The notes under the pieces: generated by a model
What the model saw: only the letters and a program-made list of their open reading frames with translations
The model's database searches: none
What the model was told of the DNA's origin: nothing
Made by a program: the position numbers and the translations under genes
Origin: Pseudoalteromonas atlantica
GTDB lineage: Bacteria > Pseudomonadota > Gammaproteobacteria > Enterobacterales > Alteromonadaceae
Direction of reading: 5' to 3'
DNA: 64,000 nt
Assembly (NCBI GenBank): GCA_007988745.1
Contig: BJUT01000010.1
Span: 29,897-93,896, forward strand
Part shown: positions 1-9,182 of the stretch, one piece after another
How positions within the stretch are numbered: position 1 is the first letter of the stretch
Layout: each line of letters starts with the position of its first letter

Positions 1-25
1 CCTTTAATGTGAGTGCTTAATATAA

Positions 26-49
26 CAAAGCCACCTTACGGTGGCTTTG
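26..49 (-). terminator. Intrinsic terminator-like hairpin
   Basis: A perfect 10-bp stem (CAAAGCCACC / GGTGGCTTTG) with a 4-nt loop lies 22 bp beyond the stop of the serine hydrolase gene. The run of T on the minus strand after the stem is weak and interrupted (TTATATT). It probably ends the five-gene minus-strand unit. A gene on the plus strand to the left of the window could share it. Confidence 0.7.
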
Positions 50-70
50 CGACTTTGGTGTATAGCATCA

Positions 71-1612
71 CTACTTAGCTTTTAAATTAAGGTTTCTAAA
101 ATCAAAACTAAAGTCTGTTACTGCTGTTGATACCGCGCGCATTTTTGCGCTATTAACACGGTTGTTTGCGCCCATATCAAAACGAATAAACGCATCGGCC
201 TCGAGTAGCTTTTCATCCCACTTAACAATAAACGTATTACCCGTGTAATGCTCAAGCGTGCCTTTTAAGCGTTTGGTATGGGTAAAATCAATACGTAGTT
301 TGCCATCTAGTTGCTCAATAATTACATCGCCGTACCAATCGTAATGTAACGTGCCGGTGTAATTTATATTAGGTAACTGTGGCTGGTAATCAGCTGGGGT
401 GTCGGGTTTTGCATTGGCGTAGGCTTTTTGTTTACTCGCAAAATGTTTTTTAGCCAACTCTTCAACCCAGTCTTTATCTTCAAGCTCAAGGGCATCTTCT
501 AGCACTTCGTGGGTTACTGCCGAAAGTGCACTAAATGCTTGCTGATTAGATAAAATAACAATGCCGAGCTTTTTCTCAGGCAATAATGTAACTTGCGACA
601 CCATACCTAAAATGCCCCCGCCGTGGCCTAGCTTTTTAAAACCGTGGTAATCTTCAATGCTCCAACCTAGCCCATAACCTCTAAATTGCTGATGATAGGC
701 CTCATACGCACTTTTAGAAGCCATAGAGGTAATATGCGGATGCCACATTTGCGCTTGCTGTTTTTCACTAAATAGTTGCTCGCCGCTTGGCATTTTTCCG
801 CCAGCTAACTGCGTTAGTAACCATTGGCTCATATCGTTTACGCTTGATGCAATAGCCCCTGCGCCTCTAAAGTCTTCTAGGTAGTTAACAAAAAAAGGAT
901 TGAGCTTACCATCCATTGGTATGTGGCCAATTGCCCAGTTTTTATTGCTTTTTGGAATACGCGAAAAGCCCGCGCGCGAGTTATCCATGTGCAAAGGCTG
1001 TAATATATTTTTTTCGATGTAATCATTCCAGCTCATACCTGATACACGTGCCACCACTTCGCCTGCGGTTACAAACATTAAGTTGTTATAGGCATACTGG
1101 CTGCGAAAGCTGCTGGCTGGTTTTAAATACTGTAGGCCGGCTAAAATATCCTTTATAGATTTATCAGTACTTGGCCAAATCATTAAATCGCCCTGCCCAA
1201 GCCCTAAGCCACTGCGATGGCTTAATAAATCACGAACACGCATTTCGCGGGTGACGTAGGAATCGTACAACCTAAACTCAGGTAAGTGGTCAATCACCCT
1301 GTCATCCCAACTTAACTTACCTTCATCAACCAACTTAGCCAGCGCTGCACTGGTAAACGCTTTTGTGTTTGAGGCAATACCAAAAAGTGTGTCTTTGTTC
1401 ACTTTTGCATTTGTATTGAGGTTGCTTATCCCAAACCCTTTAGCAAATACAACTTTATCGTCTTGCACAATCGCTACCGCCATACCCGGTACGTCAAAGC
1501 GTGCCATTGAGGTGTTAATAACCTCTTCTAAGTCCGTGGTATTAATTTGTGCCCAACTATTAAAAGTGGCACTGGCAAACAACGCTAAACTGGCTAATTT
1601 GGTGAGTTTCAT
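71..1612 (-). CDS. Exported serine hydrolase, beta-lactamase/penicillin-binding-protein family
   Basis: A predicted periplasmic serine hydrolase of the class C beta-lactamase-like fold (esterases, D-aminopeptidases and related enzymes). A Sec signal peptide spans about residues 1-21 (ending SWAQ). The catalytic SxxK motif is S81-N-T-K84, the YxN motif is Y175-N-N177, and H330-G-G replaces the KTG triad, which is common in non-lactamase members. The C-terminal ~110 residues look like the beta-rich DUF3471-type domain often appended to this family. The start is supported by AAGGAT just upstream. It is the last gene of a compact unit, 11 bp after the cyclotransferase-like gene. The substrate is unknown. 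Proximity to an amino acid exporter and a gamma-glutamyl cyclotransferase relative hints at peptide or D-amino-acid chemistry, but this is inference. Confidence 0.9.
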   Translation of the reverse strand: MKLTKLASLALFASATFNSWAQINTTDLEEVINTSMARFDVPGMAVAIVQDDKVVFAKGFGISNLNTNAKVNKDTLFGIASNTKAFTSAALAKLVDEGKLSWDDRVIDHLPEFRLYDSYVTREMRVRDLLSHRSGLGLGQGDLMIWPSTDKSIKDILAGLQYLKPASSFRSQYAYNNLMFVTAGEVVARVSGMSWNDYIEKNILQPLHMDNSRAGFSRIPKSNKNWAIGHIPMDGKLNPFFVNYLEDFRGAGAIASSVNDMSQWLLTQLAGGKMPSGEQLFSEKQQAQMWHPHITSMASKSAYEAYHQQFRGYGLGWSIEDYHGFKKLGHGGGILGMVSQVTLLPEKKLGIVILSNQQAFSALSAVTHEVLEDALELEDKDWVEELAKKHFASKQKAYANAKPDTPADYQPQLPNINYTGTLHYDWYGDVIIEQLDGKLRIDFTHTKRLKGTLEHYTGNTFIVKWDEKLLEADAFIRFDMGANNRVNSAKMRAVSTAVTDFSFDFRNLNLKAK

Positions 1613-1623
1613 GATTATCCTTA

Positions 1624-2118
1624 TTATTTTTGGTGCACTGCAAATTCAATATCAGCACGCTCTTTATTTGTATCGGGCTTATGCGGCCGTTTAAGTATTG
1701 CATCACTGTATTCTTTTGGTACGCCCGCCTCAAGCGCGCCGCGATGAACGTGCTGAATATACCAGTCGTATGGCAGTACATCGTTATCGTGAGTGTTAGC
1801 AATATAGCAATGGGCCTCTATTTGCTCACCATCTAACAAAATGGGCTTAATAGCCACGCAATCGTAGCCTGGGCCCTCTATGGTATCTAAAATTGCTTTT
1901 TCGGCTTCATCAAGTTCATACACCACGCCATATACCAAGGCGTTTTTGTCATCACTTTTTTGAATACTGCACTTGCCCGAGCCATCTTTAAATAGCATAT
2001 TAAACGTAAGCTCGTAGCCTTTTAGTACAGCCGTGCCGACTCGCTTTGCTTTTGGTAAACGCGCAAGCAAGCGGTTAGAGGACATATTCGATCCAAACGA
2101 AAAATTATAAATAGGCAT
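1624..2118 (-). CDS. Gamma-glutamylcyclotransferase-like (GGCT/AIG2 family) protein
   Basis: A 164-residue cytoplasmic protein of the gamma-glutamylcyclotransferase fold. The N-terminal YxxxxGSN substrate loop is visible at residues 4-11. A glutamate at residue 81, in a DTIEG context, sits where the catalytic acid of human-type GGCT is found (D/E-Q-EG). Family members release 5-oxoproline from gamma-glutamyl amines or dipeptides. The exact donor here is not predictable. The start is fixed by GGGAGAAG about 3 bp before the ATG. It lies 15 bp after the LysE gene and 11 bp before the serine hydrolase gene, so it is very probably cotranscribed with both. Confidence 0.88.
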   Translation of the reverse strand: MPIYNFSFGSNMSSNRLLARLPKAKRVGTAVLKGYELTFNMLFKDGSGKCSIQKSDDKNALVYGVVYELDEAEKAILDTIEGPGYDCVAIKPILLDGEQIEAHCYIANTHDNDVLPYDWYIQHVHRGALEAGVPKEYSDAILKRPHKPDTNKERADIEFAVHQK

Positions 2119-2133
2119 GACTTCTCCCTAGGG

Positions 2134-2760
2134 TTAAATTACTACACGAATGGCTAAAGCAATTAAAATAACACCTATACCCCGGTCAAACCAATAGCCG
2201 CTTTTTTGAAAAAACGCCCGTACACTAGGTTTTGACAACACTAAAGAAAGCATAGAAAACCACACCCACGTTGCCAGAGCCATATAAACCCCATACACAA
2301 TTTGCACGCTAGTTGGTGTAGTTACACTAATAACTAAGGTAAATAACGACATAAAAAAGAGAGTGGCTTTAGGATTAAGCGCGTTGGTTAAAAAGCCGCG
2401 CCTAAATGCATGCCATACGCTTTCCTGTGGGGTAGTTTTGTTTTCTATGTTGTCTGTTTTATTTACCGGTGGTTTGGCAGCCCTTAATGCTTGTACACCT
2501 AAATAGGCTAAATACGCCCCCGCAACATACTTTAATGCCATAAATAAATTAGGCGATTGCGTTAAAATTAGCGCAACCCCTAATACGCAATATCCTACGT
2601 GTAATAAAATAGCAGCGCCCACACCAGCGCTTGTCCATAGGGCGTTACGCCTGCCCTGCTGTATACTTTGTTTGAGCACCACGGCAAAGTCGGGGCCTGG
2701 GCTGGCTACTGCAAAAAAGTGGGCGATGGCAATCAGTAAAAATTCGTCTAAGTAGTTCAC
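2134..2760 (-). CDS. LysE/RhtB-family amino acid exporter
   Basis: A 208-residue inner-membrane protein with about six hydrophobic segments and the LysE/RhtB hallmark near the N-terminus (HFFAVASPGPDFAVVL, about residues 14-29). The family exports lysine, homoserine, threonine or related amino acids and small metabolites by proton antiport. The specificity of this member cannot be read from sequence. Translation starts at a GTG at 2760, preceded by a GGAT element. The gene lies 11 bp downstream of an unknown gene and 15 bp upstream of the GGCT-like gene, inside the five-gene unit. Confidence 0.92.
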   Translation of the reverse strand: MNYLDEFLLIAIAHFFAVASPGPDFAVVLKQSIQQGRRNALWTSAGVGAAILLHVGYCVLGVALILTQSPNLFMALKYVAGAYLAYLGVQALRAAKPPVNKTDNIENKTTPQESVWHAFRRGFLTNALNPKATLFFMSLFTLVISVTTPTSVQIVYGVYMALATWVWFSMLSLVLSKPSVRAFFQKSGYWFDRGIGVILIALAIRVVI

Positions 2761-2771
2761 AAGTATCCGGT

Positions 2772-3545
2772 TTAAGTTGGTGCATAGGCAAGCAATAGCG
2801 GATTAGCAGAGTTATCAACTAATGCTTTGATCTCTTTTTGGGCTTTTTTAAATTGGCTGCGCAAATGTGGCTTTAAATGTTTTTTAGAGTCACGATCGTT
2901 TTTAAAATAACTAATCAGCGCGTGCATAAATACGGTATGGGTTTCGCTTAGCTTCGCTTCACGATTAGCATAAGGGTTATAGCACGAGCCACACCCGCCT
3001 TTAAATTGATACACAGTGTTGCTCATCATTACCCCAAACCCTAAAAAACAGGCCAGCGCATCTGCCGCTTGTGGTAAGTAGTCTTTACCGCCTGGCGGTA
3101 ACACCCCAACATGATGAATTAATACAGTAGCCAGCGTGCCGGCAAAGCTGGCCACTAAATCTTGCGGCTGATTAATTTGATTAGGGTTAAATGAGATATT
3201 AATCGTATGGCTTGGCGGTACAATAAGCTGGCTTTGCTCTCCACGTAAGTGTTCAGCAAATTCAAAATGCGGAAATACTTGCGGCTGTAACTGTTGTGGC
3301 GCAACTAATTGTATTGGCCACGCACTCATACCTGCGTAATCACGTACTCGTACAAATACCTTAGTGGCCATTTCCTCAATACTCGATACCGAATCAGGAA
3401 AATGCGCCACCGTTGGCAATATTATTTGCGTATGCTTGGTAAAAAATGCGGCATCAAAGTGCTCTACCGCCCAAATGAAGGTATCAATTAGCCACTGCTG
3501 CTCGGCTTGTTCTAGCAGCGGCTTTGATTTAAATAACGCTAACAT
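2772..3545 (-). CDS. Conserved hypothetical protein with a CxxC motif
   Basis: I do not recognise this 257-residue protein. It has no signal peptide and no transmembrane segment. The N-terminal half is mixed alpha/beta. A conserved-looking stretch around residues 144-190 contains a HH pair (144-145) and a G-G-C-G-S-C motif (C185, C188) that could bind a metal or form a disulfide. The C-terminal ~60 residues are basic (about 205-240). The ATG at 3545 is the start. The gene follows the CreA-like gene by 9 bp and precedes the LysE gene by 11 bp, so it is probably part of the same transcript. No function is proposed. Confidence 0.8.
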   Translation of the reverse strand: MLALFKSKPLLEQAEQQWLIDTFIWAVEHFDAAFFTKHTQIILPTVAHFPDSVSSIEEMATKVFVRVRDYAGMSAWPIQLVAPQQLQPQVFPHFEFAEHLRGEQSQLIVPPSHTINISFNPNQINQPQDLVASFAGTLATVLIHHVGVLPPGGKDYLPQAADALACFLGFGVMMSNTVYQFKGGCGSCYNPYANREAKLSETHTVFMHALISYFKNDRDSKKHLKPHLRSQFKKAQKEIKALVDNSANPLLLAYAPT

Positions 3546-3554
3546 AGTGTGCTC

Positions 3555-4037
3555 TTATTTTTGTTCAAGTGCCCAGTTCCAAGCTTGTGTATTGTATAAA
3601 GGCACAGTTGAAAGTGCGTGGTGGTGGCTGCCGCTCGACTCCTTAGTCGAGTACGATAAGTACAGTAATGTGCGGTTTTGTGCATCGTAAATACGGCGCA
3701 CTTTTAGCGATTTAAATAAAATACTTTTTGATGACTTAAACACCACTTCGCCCGACTTACTGCGATCTATTGCTTGTAACATATCGGCTGTAATTGGCCC
3801 TGTTTGGCGACACGCAATAGACATATCAGAGGGATCTGAAAAATCTAAGTCGGCCTCAATATGGCTAATATGGCACGTAACCCCTTTTACTAGTGGGTCT
3901 TGCTGCGAATTTACCACTACATCTTTAGTAGTAAACAGCCCTAAGCTCACCGATGCAACATCATCTGAGCAGGCACTTAAGGTAACCACTGCACTTAATA
4001 GCACAGCTAAACGTTTAAAGCGGTGTGGTAATTTCAT
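3555..4037 (-). CDS. creA: CreA-family protein, putative lipoprotein
   Basis: A 160-residue protein matching the CreA family. It has the characteristic core with KGVTCHISHIEADL followed by ACRQTGPI, comparable to the VTCYVS...SCQQVGPI pattern of E. coli CreA. The function of CreA is poorly defined. An N-terminal signal with a lipobox-like LSAC (Cys23) suggests export and lipidation, whereas E. coli CreA is considered a plain periplasmic protein. AAGGAT precedes the ATG. It is the first gene of the five-gene minus-strand unit, and its promoter must lie in the 168-bp divergent gap with the CHMI-family gene. Confidence 0.88.
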   Translation of the reverse strand: MKLPHRFKRLAVLLSAVVTLSACSDDVASVSLGLFTTKDVVVNSQQDPLVKGVTCHISHIEADLDFSDPSDMSIACRQTGPITADMLQAIDRSKSGEVVFKSSKSILFKSLKVRRIYDAQNRTLLYLSYSTKESSGSHHHALSTVPLYNTQAWNWALEQK

Positions 4038-4205
4038 ATTAATCCTTAATTTTGCTTTATAAGCGAAGGTTCACGTGACTGTTTTTATACTACCATCAAA
4101 AATTAATACAACTAAATTTAGGCCATTGAGGGGTTAGCGCACAGTTCAGGCTTTGGTACAATTATACGTACGCCCACGTAGTAACTCATAATAGGAAACG
4201 CGTAA

Positions 4206-4535
4206 ATGCCGCACATTATTATTGAACACTCTGAAGATCTTCCTGTATTACCGCAAGTACTTGTTGAAAAAGTGCACAACGCGACTTTTCAAAGTGGTTT
4301 GTTTGACTTAGAAACCATTAAAACCCGCGCTATTGCTTATCAGCAATACCAGCTAGGTGAAGGAAAAGAAGGGTTTATTCATATTGCGGCGCATATCATG
4401 GCCGGGCGCTCTATTGAACAAAAACAAATGTTAAGCGAGCGCTTGCTTGAGTGCTTAAAAACTTATTGCCGAGATTCTGACAGCTTAAGCGTTAATATTT
4501 ACGACATTCAACACGAAATTTACCGTAAAAATTAA
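4206..4535 (+). CDS. 5-carboxymethyl-2-hydroxymuconate delta-isomerase family protein
   Basis: A 109-residue cytoplasmic protein of the tautomerase superfamily, CHMI (HpaF) branch. Members use the N-terminal proline, exposed after Met removal, as general base. Here residue 2 is Pro (MPHIIIEHSEDL), followed by the typical I-E-H-S start. The length fits a family of about 110-125 residues. No other homoprotocatechuate-pathway genes are nearby, so its substrate may differ from that of the E. coli enzyme. It is divergent from the creA unit and ends at a long bidirectional hairpin shared with the chemoreceptor gene. Confidence 0.88.
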   Translation: MPHIIIEHSEDLPVLPQVLVEKVHNATFQSGLFDLETIKTRAIAYQQYQLGEGKEGFIHIAAHIMAGRSIEQKQMLSERLLECLKTYCRDSDSLSVNIYDIQHEIYRKN

Positions 4536-4542
4536 CCCTTTT

Positions 4543-4626
4543 AAAAACGCGTTGTTATTAACCTAAACTTTGGATAATAAACCTCTTAATCAAAGCTTAG
4601 ATTAACTAAGTTACAACGCGTTTTTT
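4543..4626. terminator. Long imperfect hairpin, bidirectional terminator between convergent genes
   Basis: The left arm (4543-4572) begins AAAAACGCGTTGT. The right arm (4591-4626) ends ACAACGCGTTTTTT. The outer 13 bp pair perfectly and the inner part pairs imperfectly (CTAAACTTTG with CAAAGCTTAG). A-rich and T-rich flanks on both sides fit termination of the CHMI-family gene on plus and the chemoreceptor gene on minus. The total extent is larger than a usual terminator. Confidence 0.75.
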
Positions 4627-4647
4627 AGCTTAATGTTGTCACTTTTT

Positions 4648-6528
4648 TTAAAGCGTAAACTTACCCAGTAAGTCTTTTAATATATTCGACTCTTCATTTA
4701 GCCCATTGCATAGCTGCTCTGAGGTTTTCATATTTTGTTTTGTTTGCTCAGCAGAATCAGAAATCATCACCACATTTTGACTAATTTCTGAGGTAGCCAA
4801 CGTTTGCTCGCGGGTGGCTGTAGCCACTGAGCTATTTAGCTCACTTAGGGTAACAATTTCTTGAGAGATACCCGTTAAGGTACTACCCGTTACTTTTAAA
4901 CGTTCGGCGTTTTCTAGGGTATTTTTACTGCCAAGCTCTATAGCCGACACCGTACTTGAAGCCTTAGAATTTAATGTGTCTATCATTTCGTTAATTTGCT
5001 CGGTCGACTCTGCAGTACGCATAGCAAGGGTTCTTACTTCATCGGCTACAACGGCAAAACCACGACCGTGTTCGCCTGCCCGCGCGGCTTCTATGGCAGC
5101 ATTGAGTGCCAGTAAGTTAGTTTGCTCTGATATTGCTTTAATAACATCAAGCACCTGCGTAATTGACTTTATCTCTCCTGAAAGCTCAGTTACCGAGGCA
5201 ACCGAGGTAGCCATGGCGTTTTCTAGCTGCTCCATTTGCTTTATCGTGCTATTAACAAACTCCACCCCTTTATGAGTCGCTTCTTCTGTTGAAGTCGCAA
5301 TGTCAGAGGCATTACTAGCACTGTTTGAAATGTCTTGTACGGTTACTTCCATTTCGTTAACGGCTGCCGCCACCGTTTGCGTGCTCGATGATTGTACCTC
5401 GGCCAAGTTGGCCGCGCCTTGTACTTGTACTAACACATTTTCTGAAATGCTTTTAACGTGGTTTGCTGAGTCCGACACTTGCTTAAACATGCCATGTAAC
5501 TGCTCTAAAAATAAATTAAAGTTAGCGGCAAGTTCTGATATTTCGTTGTTATCGTTAGTAGGCAGCCTTACGGTTAAATCGCCATCTTTTTTAGTTAACG
5601 CGCTCACTGCAGCAGTTATGTTTTCAATGGGTTTAAATATTTGCGACACTAAAACTCTGGCCAAGGCAAAGCCAATAATGGCAATGATCACACCAAATAA
5701 CAAATTGCTATTAATGGCACTATTTATTGGCCCGTATAACTGCTGCTCAGGCACTTCCGCCACTAAATGCCAACCTAATGACTCAATAGGCGTACTCGAC
5801 ACAACATAATCTTCGCCTGCCATTGTTTTACTAATAATGGCGCCATTTTTTATATCGTTAATATTAATTTTTTGACCCATTTTACTTCTGTCACTGTGAA
5901 GCATTACCTCACCTTCATCAGAGACCAAATACACCACACCGGCTTCGCCAATACGGTATTCGTTAATTAAGTTGATCATAGAATCGAGCGAGCGCCCTAC
6001 GCCTGTAATGGCGGTACGCTCACCATTAATTTGCAGTGCATAGTTAATAAAAACCACCATGCTATTTGTGGTTTTATCTATATCCAGTGCTATTTCAAAG
6101 GGTCTGTTAGAAGATAAAAACTGATCAAACCATACATCTTCGCTTCTATCTATCTGTCTAGATATGCCAATATCGGTGTAATAGTTGTTGGTATTTTTGG
6201 AAATTATATAAGCAATAACTGCGTTGTTATCTTTTTTAATACTGGCTAAATAATTAATATAATCGGCTCTTGCTTGCTCACTCTCACCGTTGCTTAGCCA
6301 CTGTTTTACAAAGCTGTTTTGCGCAATTTCTTTGGCAACAATTATAGGAGTGGCAAGTTCGAGTTCAATTTTGCTTTTTACTTCACTCAGTGCGGTGGGT
6401 AAATCAACCTTTGCGAGCTTTTCATCGGTATGATTTTGAATACTATTTGAAAATAAAAATGTAGAAACCGCTAACGGCACAACAATAGCCAAAATAAGAC
6501 TAATATAAACTTTTTGTTTAAGTAACAT
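4648..6528 (-). CDS. Methyl-accepting chemotaxis protein with periplasmic Cache domain
   Basis: A 626-residue chemoreceptor. TM1 is at about residues 7-29. A periplasmic Cache-type ligand-binding domain follows (about 35-270), with the VGVGRSLD and [13 protein letters not shown] strands typical of dCache sensors. TM2 is at about 275-297 and HAMP at about 298-350. The long cytoplasmic signalling helix bundle has its hairpin tip near 469-505 ([20 protein letters not shown]). It would report a small-molecule ligand to CheA/CheW. No pentapeptide tether for CheR is seen at the C-terminus (ends GKFTL). The gene is transcribed alone, and about 195 bp of AT-rich DNA separates it from the LysR gene. 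The ligand cannot be predicted. Confidence 0.96.
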   Translation of the reverse strand: MLLKQKVYISLILAIVVPLAVSTFLFSNSIQNHTDEKLAKVDLPTALSEVKSKIELELATPIIVAKEIAQNSFVKQWLSNGESEQARADYINYLASIKKDNNAVIAYIISKNTNNYYTDIGISRQIDRSEDVWFDQFLSSNRPFEIALDIDKTTNSMVVFINYALQINGERTAITGVGRSLDSMINLINEYRIGEAGVVYLVSDEGEVMLHSDRSKMGQKININDIKNGAIISKTMAGEDYVVSSTPIESLGWHLVAEVPEQQLYGPINSAINSNLLFGVIIAIIGFALARVLVSQIFKPIENITAAVSALTKKDGDLTVRLPTNDNNEISELAANFNLFLEQLHGMFKQVSDSANHVKSISENVLVQVQGAANLAEVQSSSTQTVAAAVNEMEVTVQDISNSASNASDIATSTEEATHKGVEFVNSTIKQMEQLENAMATSVASVTELSGEIKSITQVLDVIKAISEQTNLLALNAAIEAARAGEHGRGFAVVADEVRTLAMRTAESTEQINEMIDTLNSKASSTVSAIELGSKNTLENAERLKVTGSTLTGISQEIVTLSELNSSVATATREQTLATSEISQNVVMISDSAEQTKQNMKTSEQLCNGLNEESNILKDLLGKFTL

Positions 6529-6723
6529 ACGATACCTGTAAATGGATAAAGGACTTAACTAACACTTGCTTAGAATAAATATAGGATCGGCTGAGCAATA
6601 AGCCCAATAATTAGAAAAAATAGAACATAAAAGAAGAGCGTGTATTTTAATTTAATCCACCACAGGAAAGCGAATTTAATTTAAAGGCGCAAGGCTAGCA
6701 ACACTAACCTCGCGTAAGGTGCA

Positions 6724-7680
6724 CTAGGGTGAATCGGGCCACTCTTGCTCGTTAATTATACCTTGCGCAATCAGGTTTTTTCTTAATTGGCTAATAGTGT
6801 GTTTTAACTCATCACGAATAAGCCTAATGGCAGGCGTTATAAGCTGGCGGCTAGGCAGTACTAACCACATTTCAGTGAGGGGGATTTTGTAATCAGGCAT
6901 TAGCCTTTTTAGTCTGCCCGCTAATAAATCTTCAGCTACATCAATGGCCGATTTTTTGGCTATCCCGGTGCCATCAACACACCAACGCCTTACTATATCG
7001 CCATCGTTCACGGCGCGGTCGCTGCTCATTTTAACCTTGTATTTTTGATTATCGTTATACAGCTCCCACCCATCATGCACTACCTCGTAGAGCTTATATA
7101 AAAGGGCATTATGATTCAGTAGGTCATCTGGCGTTAACGGCTCACCGTGCTTTTTAATGTACTCAGGCGAGGCGCATAGCACATGTGCAATGTTACAAAT
7201 TTTAAAGCCGTATAAATTTAGCTCCTGTGCGGCCTCTTTAGTTAAGGCACGCAGCGCAACATCAATTCCATCACGGTAAAAATCAGCGCGACTGTCGCTT
7301 GCTTGTAAGCGCAGCGTCACTTCGCTGTGTTTATCCATAATATTATTTAGCAATACCCGCATAAGGTTGCGCCCCATTTCCGATGACACTGCTATTCGCA
7401 CTTCACCACTAATAGATTGCTGCTCCTCATGAATAAGCACTTGCCCTTGTTGCAATAAATCGAGAGCCTGCTGACACAGGGGTAAATACCGTTCCCCTTC
7501 AGGCGTGAGGCGAATTTGCCTTGTTGTGCGTACAAATATTTGTGCCCCAAGCGCCTGCTCTATTCGCTTTAACGAGACACTTGCAGCCGATGAGCTCATA
7601 TCTAATTGATTTGCAGCAGCTGTAATTGATTGCAGCTCAGCCACTTTGAGTAATACTTGTAAATCAGCTATTTTCATCAA
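6724..7680 (-). CDS. LysR-family transcriptional regulator
   Basis: A 318-residue LysR-type regulator. It has an N-terminal winged helix-turn-helix (about residues 1-60; AANQLDMSSSAASVSLKRIE is the recognition region) and a substrate-binding-like effector domain (about 90-300) starting SGEVRIAVSSEMGRNL. It is divergent from the DUF4437 cupin gene with a 141-bp gap. LysR regulators commonly control the divergent neighbour, so the cupin gene is the best candidate target. The effector is unknown. The ATG at 7680 is used, with another Met directly after it. Confidence 0.95.
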   Translation of the reverse strand: MMKIADLQVLLKVAELQSITAAANQLDMSSSAASVSLKRIEQALGAQIFVRTTRQIRLTPEGERYLPLCQQALDLLQQGQVLIHEEQQSISGEVRIAVSSEMGRNLMRVLLNNIMDKHSEVTLRLQASDSRADFYRDGIDVALRALTKEAAQELNLYGFKICNIAHVLCASPEYIKKHGEPLTPDDLLNHNALLYKLYEVVHDGWELYNDNQKYKVKMSSDRAVNDGDIVRRWCVDGTGIAKKSAIDVAEDLLAGRLKRLMPDYKIPLTEMWLVLPSRQLITPAIRLIRDELKHTISQLRKNLIAQGIINEQEWPDSP

Positions 7681-7766
7681 ACTCTCTTATTGCATAAACC
7701 AGCATGCGTAACTATAGCGTTATTATCCACGTTTTTGCGAAAGTGTATTTAACTTATACCCATTTA

Positions 7767-7800
7767 TTGACTGAATTTTAAGCCGTACTATAGCGCTATA
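7767..7800 (+). promoter_or_regulatory. Promoter of the DUF4437 gene with palindromic candidate operator
   Basis: A -35 TTGACT (7767-7772), a 16-bp spacer and a -10-like TATAGC (7789-7794) precede the cupin start at 7822. The -10 lies inside a perfect 12-bp palindrome TATAGCGCTATA (7789-7800). A related TATAGCGTTAT sits 76 bp upstream (7713-7723), near the LysR start. The layout suits a repressor or LysR sites, but the binding protein is not shown. Confidence 0.5.
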
Positions 7801-7821
7801 CCAACTTAACGGAGCTTTTAA

Positions 7822-8643
7822 ATGAAATTTTTACTAAACGCATCAACTCTTGCACTGGTTGCAACACTTATATCAACGCCAGCCTCTGCAGAGCAAAGCA
7901 CATCAAAAGTTGTTGCTGCAAGCAATATTGACTGGGGTTACTTAAACCCGCTACGTGGTGATAAAAGCCCTGGCGCTGCAGATTTATGGGGAAACCGCAC
8001 AACCGACACCGCAACAGGCATGTTAGTACGCTTTAAAAAAGGCTTTGAATCTCCGCCGCACATTCACAACATTACTTACCGCGGTATCGTTATTGAAGGG
8101 CAAATGCATAATGACGACCCAACAGCTGAAAAAATGTGGATGCCAGCGGGTTCGTTTTGGACACAACCTGCAGGTGAAAACCACACCACTGCAGCCAATG
8201 CTGAAACAAATTTAATTTACTTAGAAATCGACTCTGGGCCGTACTTAGTTAAACCAACTAATGCCCAGTTTGATAATGGTGAGCGCCCGTTAAACCTACA
8301 TGCAGACAACATAGTATGGCTAAACAGCAGCGATTTAAACGACATTAACGTCCAAGGCGTTCAAACAGCCTACCTTTGGGGAAGTACAGCCGATATGAAC
8401 GGCTCAATGATTAAACTTCCTGCCGGCTTTAAAGGTGAAATAAAAACAGATGCAAGCGAATTTCGTGCTGTTGTTATAGCCGGCGCCGTTGAGTACAACT
8501 CAAGCGAGCAAGATAAAGCGCAAAACCTAAGCGCAGGCAGCTATGTAGAATCAACCGGTAACTTTACCCACACGATTGAGAACACTAGCGACAAAACAGC
8601 CACTATTTACATTCGTACTAACAGTAAGTACCAAGTAAATTAA
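7822..8643 (+). CDS. Exported DUF4437 cupin-fold protein
   Basis: A 273-residue protein with a Sec signal peptide (cleavage after ASA, residue 23). It contains two related cupin-like halves: the first with [16 protein letters not shown] (metal-binding His pair plus strand), the second, more degenerate, around the segment following [13 protein letters not shown]. This matches the DUF4437 family, a bicupin of unknown function that sometimes resembles anti-sigma ChrR-type cupins. Metal binding in the first half is plausible. It is divergent from a LysR gene, which may regulate it. CGGAG upstream acts as ribosome binding site. Confidence 0.85.
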   Translation: MKFLLNASTLALVATLISTPASAEQSTSKVVAASNIDWGYLNPLRGDKSPGAADLWGNRTTDTATGMLVRFKKGFESPPHIHNITYRGIVIEGQMHNDDPTAEKMWMPAGSFWTQPAGENHTTAANAETNLIYLEIDSGPYLVKPTNAQFDNGERPLNLHADNIVWLNSSDLNDINVQGVQTAYLWGSTADMNGSMIKLPAGFKGEIKTDASEFRAVVIAGAVEYNSSEQDKAQNLSAGSYVESTGNFTHTIENTSDKTATIYIRTNSKYQVN

Positions 8644-8652
8644 TTGGTTAAA

Positions 8653-8678
8653 GCCTCTAGCAAGCCATTGCTAGAGGC
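8653..8678 (+). terminator. Terminator-like hairpin after the DUF4437 gene
   Basis: An 11-bp perfect stem (GCCTCTAGCAA / TTGCTAGAGGC) with a 4-nt loop lies 10 bp after the stop codon. The downstream T run is poor (TACTTATTTA). Confidence 0.65.
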
Positions 8679-9182
8679 TACTTATTTAGACCCTAAACTC
8701 TCATTAAACAAATACAGCAACTTCCCTTCCAAATACTAAGATACCTACATTAAAAATGTATACAAAACAATTAACTTGTTTCTGAGATTATAATTATAAG
8801 TTTACAGGTCAAACTTTAAATGTATTAAAAATTAAGATAGTTAACTTAAGTTGAGGTACATAGTTTGAGGTAGTAGAGTTCAACTTTTAACTACGTAAGT
8901 TCACTCTTAGCCAAGTCTAAAAAGTTCCAATTAAAGACTTTTAATTATCGTTGAGCCGCAGAGGCTTTGCCTATAACCAGCACTTAAGTACTAATAACGC
9001 ATTTAATAACTTTGCCATAAACCCCTCTTCACGATTGAAAGAGTTTTAGCTCTAATATCTTCTTGCTATAAAACCCTCTTCGGCTTAGCTACTGAATAAT
9101 TTGTCCGCTTCAAGTAAACAACTAGTCACCGAGTACAACTAATAATAAAGAGAAAAAACTGAGTCATTATCCATACGCAAAA
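8679..9182. other. AT-rich intergenic region without a recognisable gene
   Basis: About 500 bp between the cupin terminator and the terminator of the small exported protein. I find no convincing coding frame with a ribosome binding site and no long inverted repeat. Short, gene-remnant-like stretches (around 8940-9010) cannot be assigned. It may be decayed sequence at the edge of the tRNA-linked cassette. Confidence 0.5.

Noticed and set aside
5300-5809. 169-residue open frame opposite the chemoreceptor gene
   Set aside because: It is antisense to a clear MCP domain, with low-complexity Cys/Ser/Ala-rich composition and no ribosome site: a shadow frame.
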